From positions 62,001 through 126,000 of the forward strand of contig NZ_PGFE01000007.1 in the NCBI RefSeq assembly GCF_002797595.1: a stretch of DNA of 64,000 bases. Reading direction: 5' to 3'. The stretch comes from Sediminihabitans luteus. GTDB lineage: Bacteria > Actinomycetota > Actinomycetes > Actinomycetales > Cellulomonadaceae. Made by a program: the position numbers and the translations under genes. The notes under the pieces are model-generated. The model was not told where the DNA came from. It saw only the letters and a list, made by a program, of their open reading frames with translations, and made no database searches. Positions 63,222 through 64,000 of this stretch are shown piece after piece; positions within the stretch are counted from its first letter, which is position 1; the number at the start of each line of letters is the position of its first letter.

Positions 63222-64000
63222 GTGAGCGGGCAGCGCCTCAAGATCGCGTTCGTGTTCGACGACTCGCTCGACGCCCCCGACGGCGTGCAGCAGTACGTGC
63301 TGATGCTCGGGCGGGCTTTCCGTGCGCTCGGGCACGAGGTGCACTACCTGGTCGGGGAGACCGCACGTACCGACATCGAGCACGTGCACCCGATGTCGAG
63401 GAACGTCGGCGTGCGGTTCAACCAGAACCGCATGCGGATCCCGCTGCCTGCCTCGCGCCGGCGCATCCGTGAGCTGCTCGCGCGCGAGCAGTACGACGTG
63501 CTGCACGTCCAGGTGCCGTTCTCACCCATGATGGCCGCGCGCGTGGTGCTCGCCGCGGCCCCGACGGCGACGGTCGTGGGCACCTTCCACATCGCGCCGC
63601 ACTCGCGGCTCGTCGCGTTCGCGAACACCCTCCTGGGCGTGTGGACGCGGCGTGCGCTGCGTCGGTTCGACGAGATCGTCGCGGTCTCGCCGGTCGCGGC
63701 CGACTTCGCACGCGCGACGTTCCGCGTCGAGTGCCGCGTGGTGCCCAACCCTGTCGACCTCGCGCGATTCCGGGCCGCTGCGGGCGCCGAGCCGTGGCGT
63801 CGTGGTGAGGCGGGGCGCGCACGGCGCGTCGTGTTCCTCGGGCGGCTCGTCGAGCGCAAGGGCGCGGCCCAGCTGCTCGCCGCGCTCGAACGTGCCGAGC
63901 AGGCACCCGACTGGCCGCGCGTCGAGGTCGTGGTCGCCGGCGACGGGCCCCTGCGCGCGGCTCTCGAGGCGCACGCGGCACGGCTGCGCACGCCCGTCGA
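63222..64000 (+). CDS. Family 4 glycosyltransferase, N-terminal part (3' end outside window)
   Basis: The frame starts at GTG 63222 with a GGAGGGAG Shine-Dalgarno and stays open for 259 codons to the window edge. Opening: LKIAFVFDDSLDAPDGVQQYVLMLGRAFRALGHEVHYLVGE, the N-terminal Rossmann domain of GT4 enzymes (PimA-like). Then come FHIAPHSRLVAFANT, VPNPVDLARF (linker) and VVFLGRLVERKGAAQLLAAL, the conserved start of the nucleotide-sugar-binding half, followed by VVAGDGPLRAAL. It transfers a sugar from a nucleotide donor, perhaps to a lipid or glycan acceptor. The C-terminal EX7E motif is beyond the edge. Confidence 0.9.
   Translation, partial: MSGQRLKIAFVFDDSLDAPDGVQQYVLMLGRAFRALGHEVHYLVGETARTDIEHVHPMSRNVGVRFNQNRMRIPLPASRRRIRELLAREQYDVLHVQVPFSPMMAARVVLAAAPTATVVGTFHIAPHSRLVAFANTLLGVWTRRALRRFDEIVAVSPVAADFARATFRVECRVVPNPVDLARFRAAAGAEPWRRGEAGRARRVVFLGRLVERKGAAQLLAALERAEQAPDWPRVEVVVAGDGPLRAALEAHAARLRTPV

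Overview
The window is a contiguous piece of a very GC-rich actinobacterial chromosome. It has dense genes, frequent GTG starts, many 4-base ATGA/GTGA overlaps, a conservon (cvnABCD) operon, DUF5926, DUF1304 and DUF4352-like proteins. Several intergenic 14-mers closely match the CelR operator known from cellulolytic actinobacteria. I infer a Cellulomonas-like organism (Cellulomonadaceae or a close relative). That is inference from content, not from a marker gene. I see no prophage, insertion sequence, integrase or CRISPR array.

Layout. 1-3475: right edge of a cluster with a HAD phosphatase tail, two related phosphoribosyltransferases and an unrecognised partner. It resembles the nucleotide-biosynthesis part of tellurium-resistance (ter) stress clusters. 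3486-7289: amino-acid permease, GGQ ribosome-rescue protein, a membrane protein, and a PadR/HAAS regulator pair. 7451-17271: metabolic and repair genes, namely an M20 amidohydrolase, an MFS exporter fused to a MarR-like domain, a MOSC protein, DinB, FrnE-like DsbA, an aldo/keto reductase, an HhH glycosylase, a SnoaL-like protein, RNase H and an FKBP. 17416-20551: a tight three-gene operon (acyl-CoA dehydrogenase-like, PIG-L deacetylase fused to a methyltransferase, GT2) of unknown product. It is divergent from an oxidative-stress and metal run, zinc alcohol dehydrogenase, large catalase, and a ferritin-like/VIT1 metal transporter (20718-25181). 25259-35522: gluconokinase, two MFS transporters, an esterase, flotillin/NfeD, PoxB and another MFS. 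35572-42490: lipoprotein, an exopolysaccharide pair (CapD-like and GT2), phosphoglucomutase, DUF5926 and GT2. 42480-50365: a 1523-residue membrane protein that is a tandem internal duplication, a lipid kinase, serS and a HAD hydrolase. 50608-57083: methionine aminopeptidase, an alpha-glucoside-type ABC importer without its ATPase, an EamA permease and a quinone oxidoreductase. 57277-62871: the cvnABCD conservon. The window ends with tRNA-Ser(TGA) and the start of a GT4 glycosyltransferase.

How the genes may work together. Sugar uptake (ABC importer, sugar porter), gluconokinase and phosphoglucomutase could feed hexose phosphates to the glycosyltransferases and the CapD-like enzyme. CelR-like boxes suggest that several units are tied to carbohydrate status. 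Catalase, the ferritin-like metal transporter, the ADH, FrnE and possibly the ter-like genes form a stress theme. The conservon is a membrane-sensor to small-GTPase signalling unit with unusually long low-complexity tails. Separately, the DNA carries several small repeat families: 15-bp coding arrays in four unrelated genes, two intergenic inverted-repeat families and short tandem arrays.
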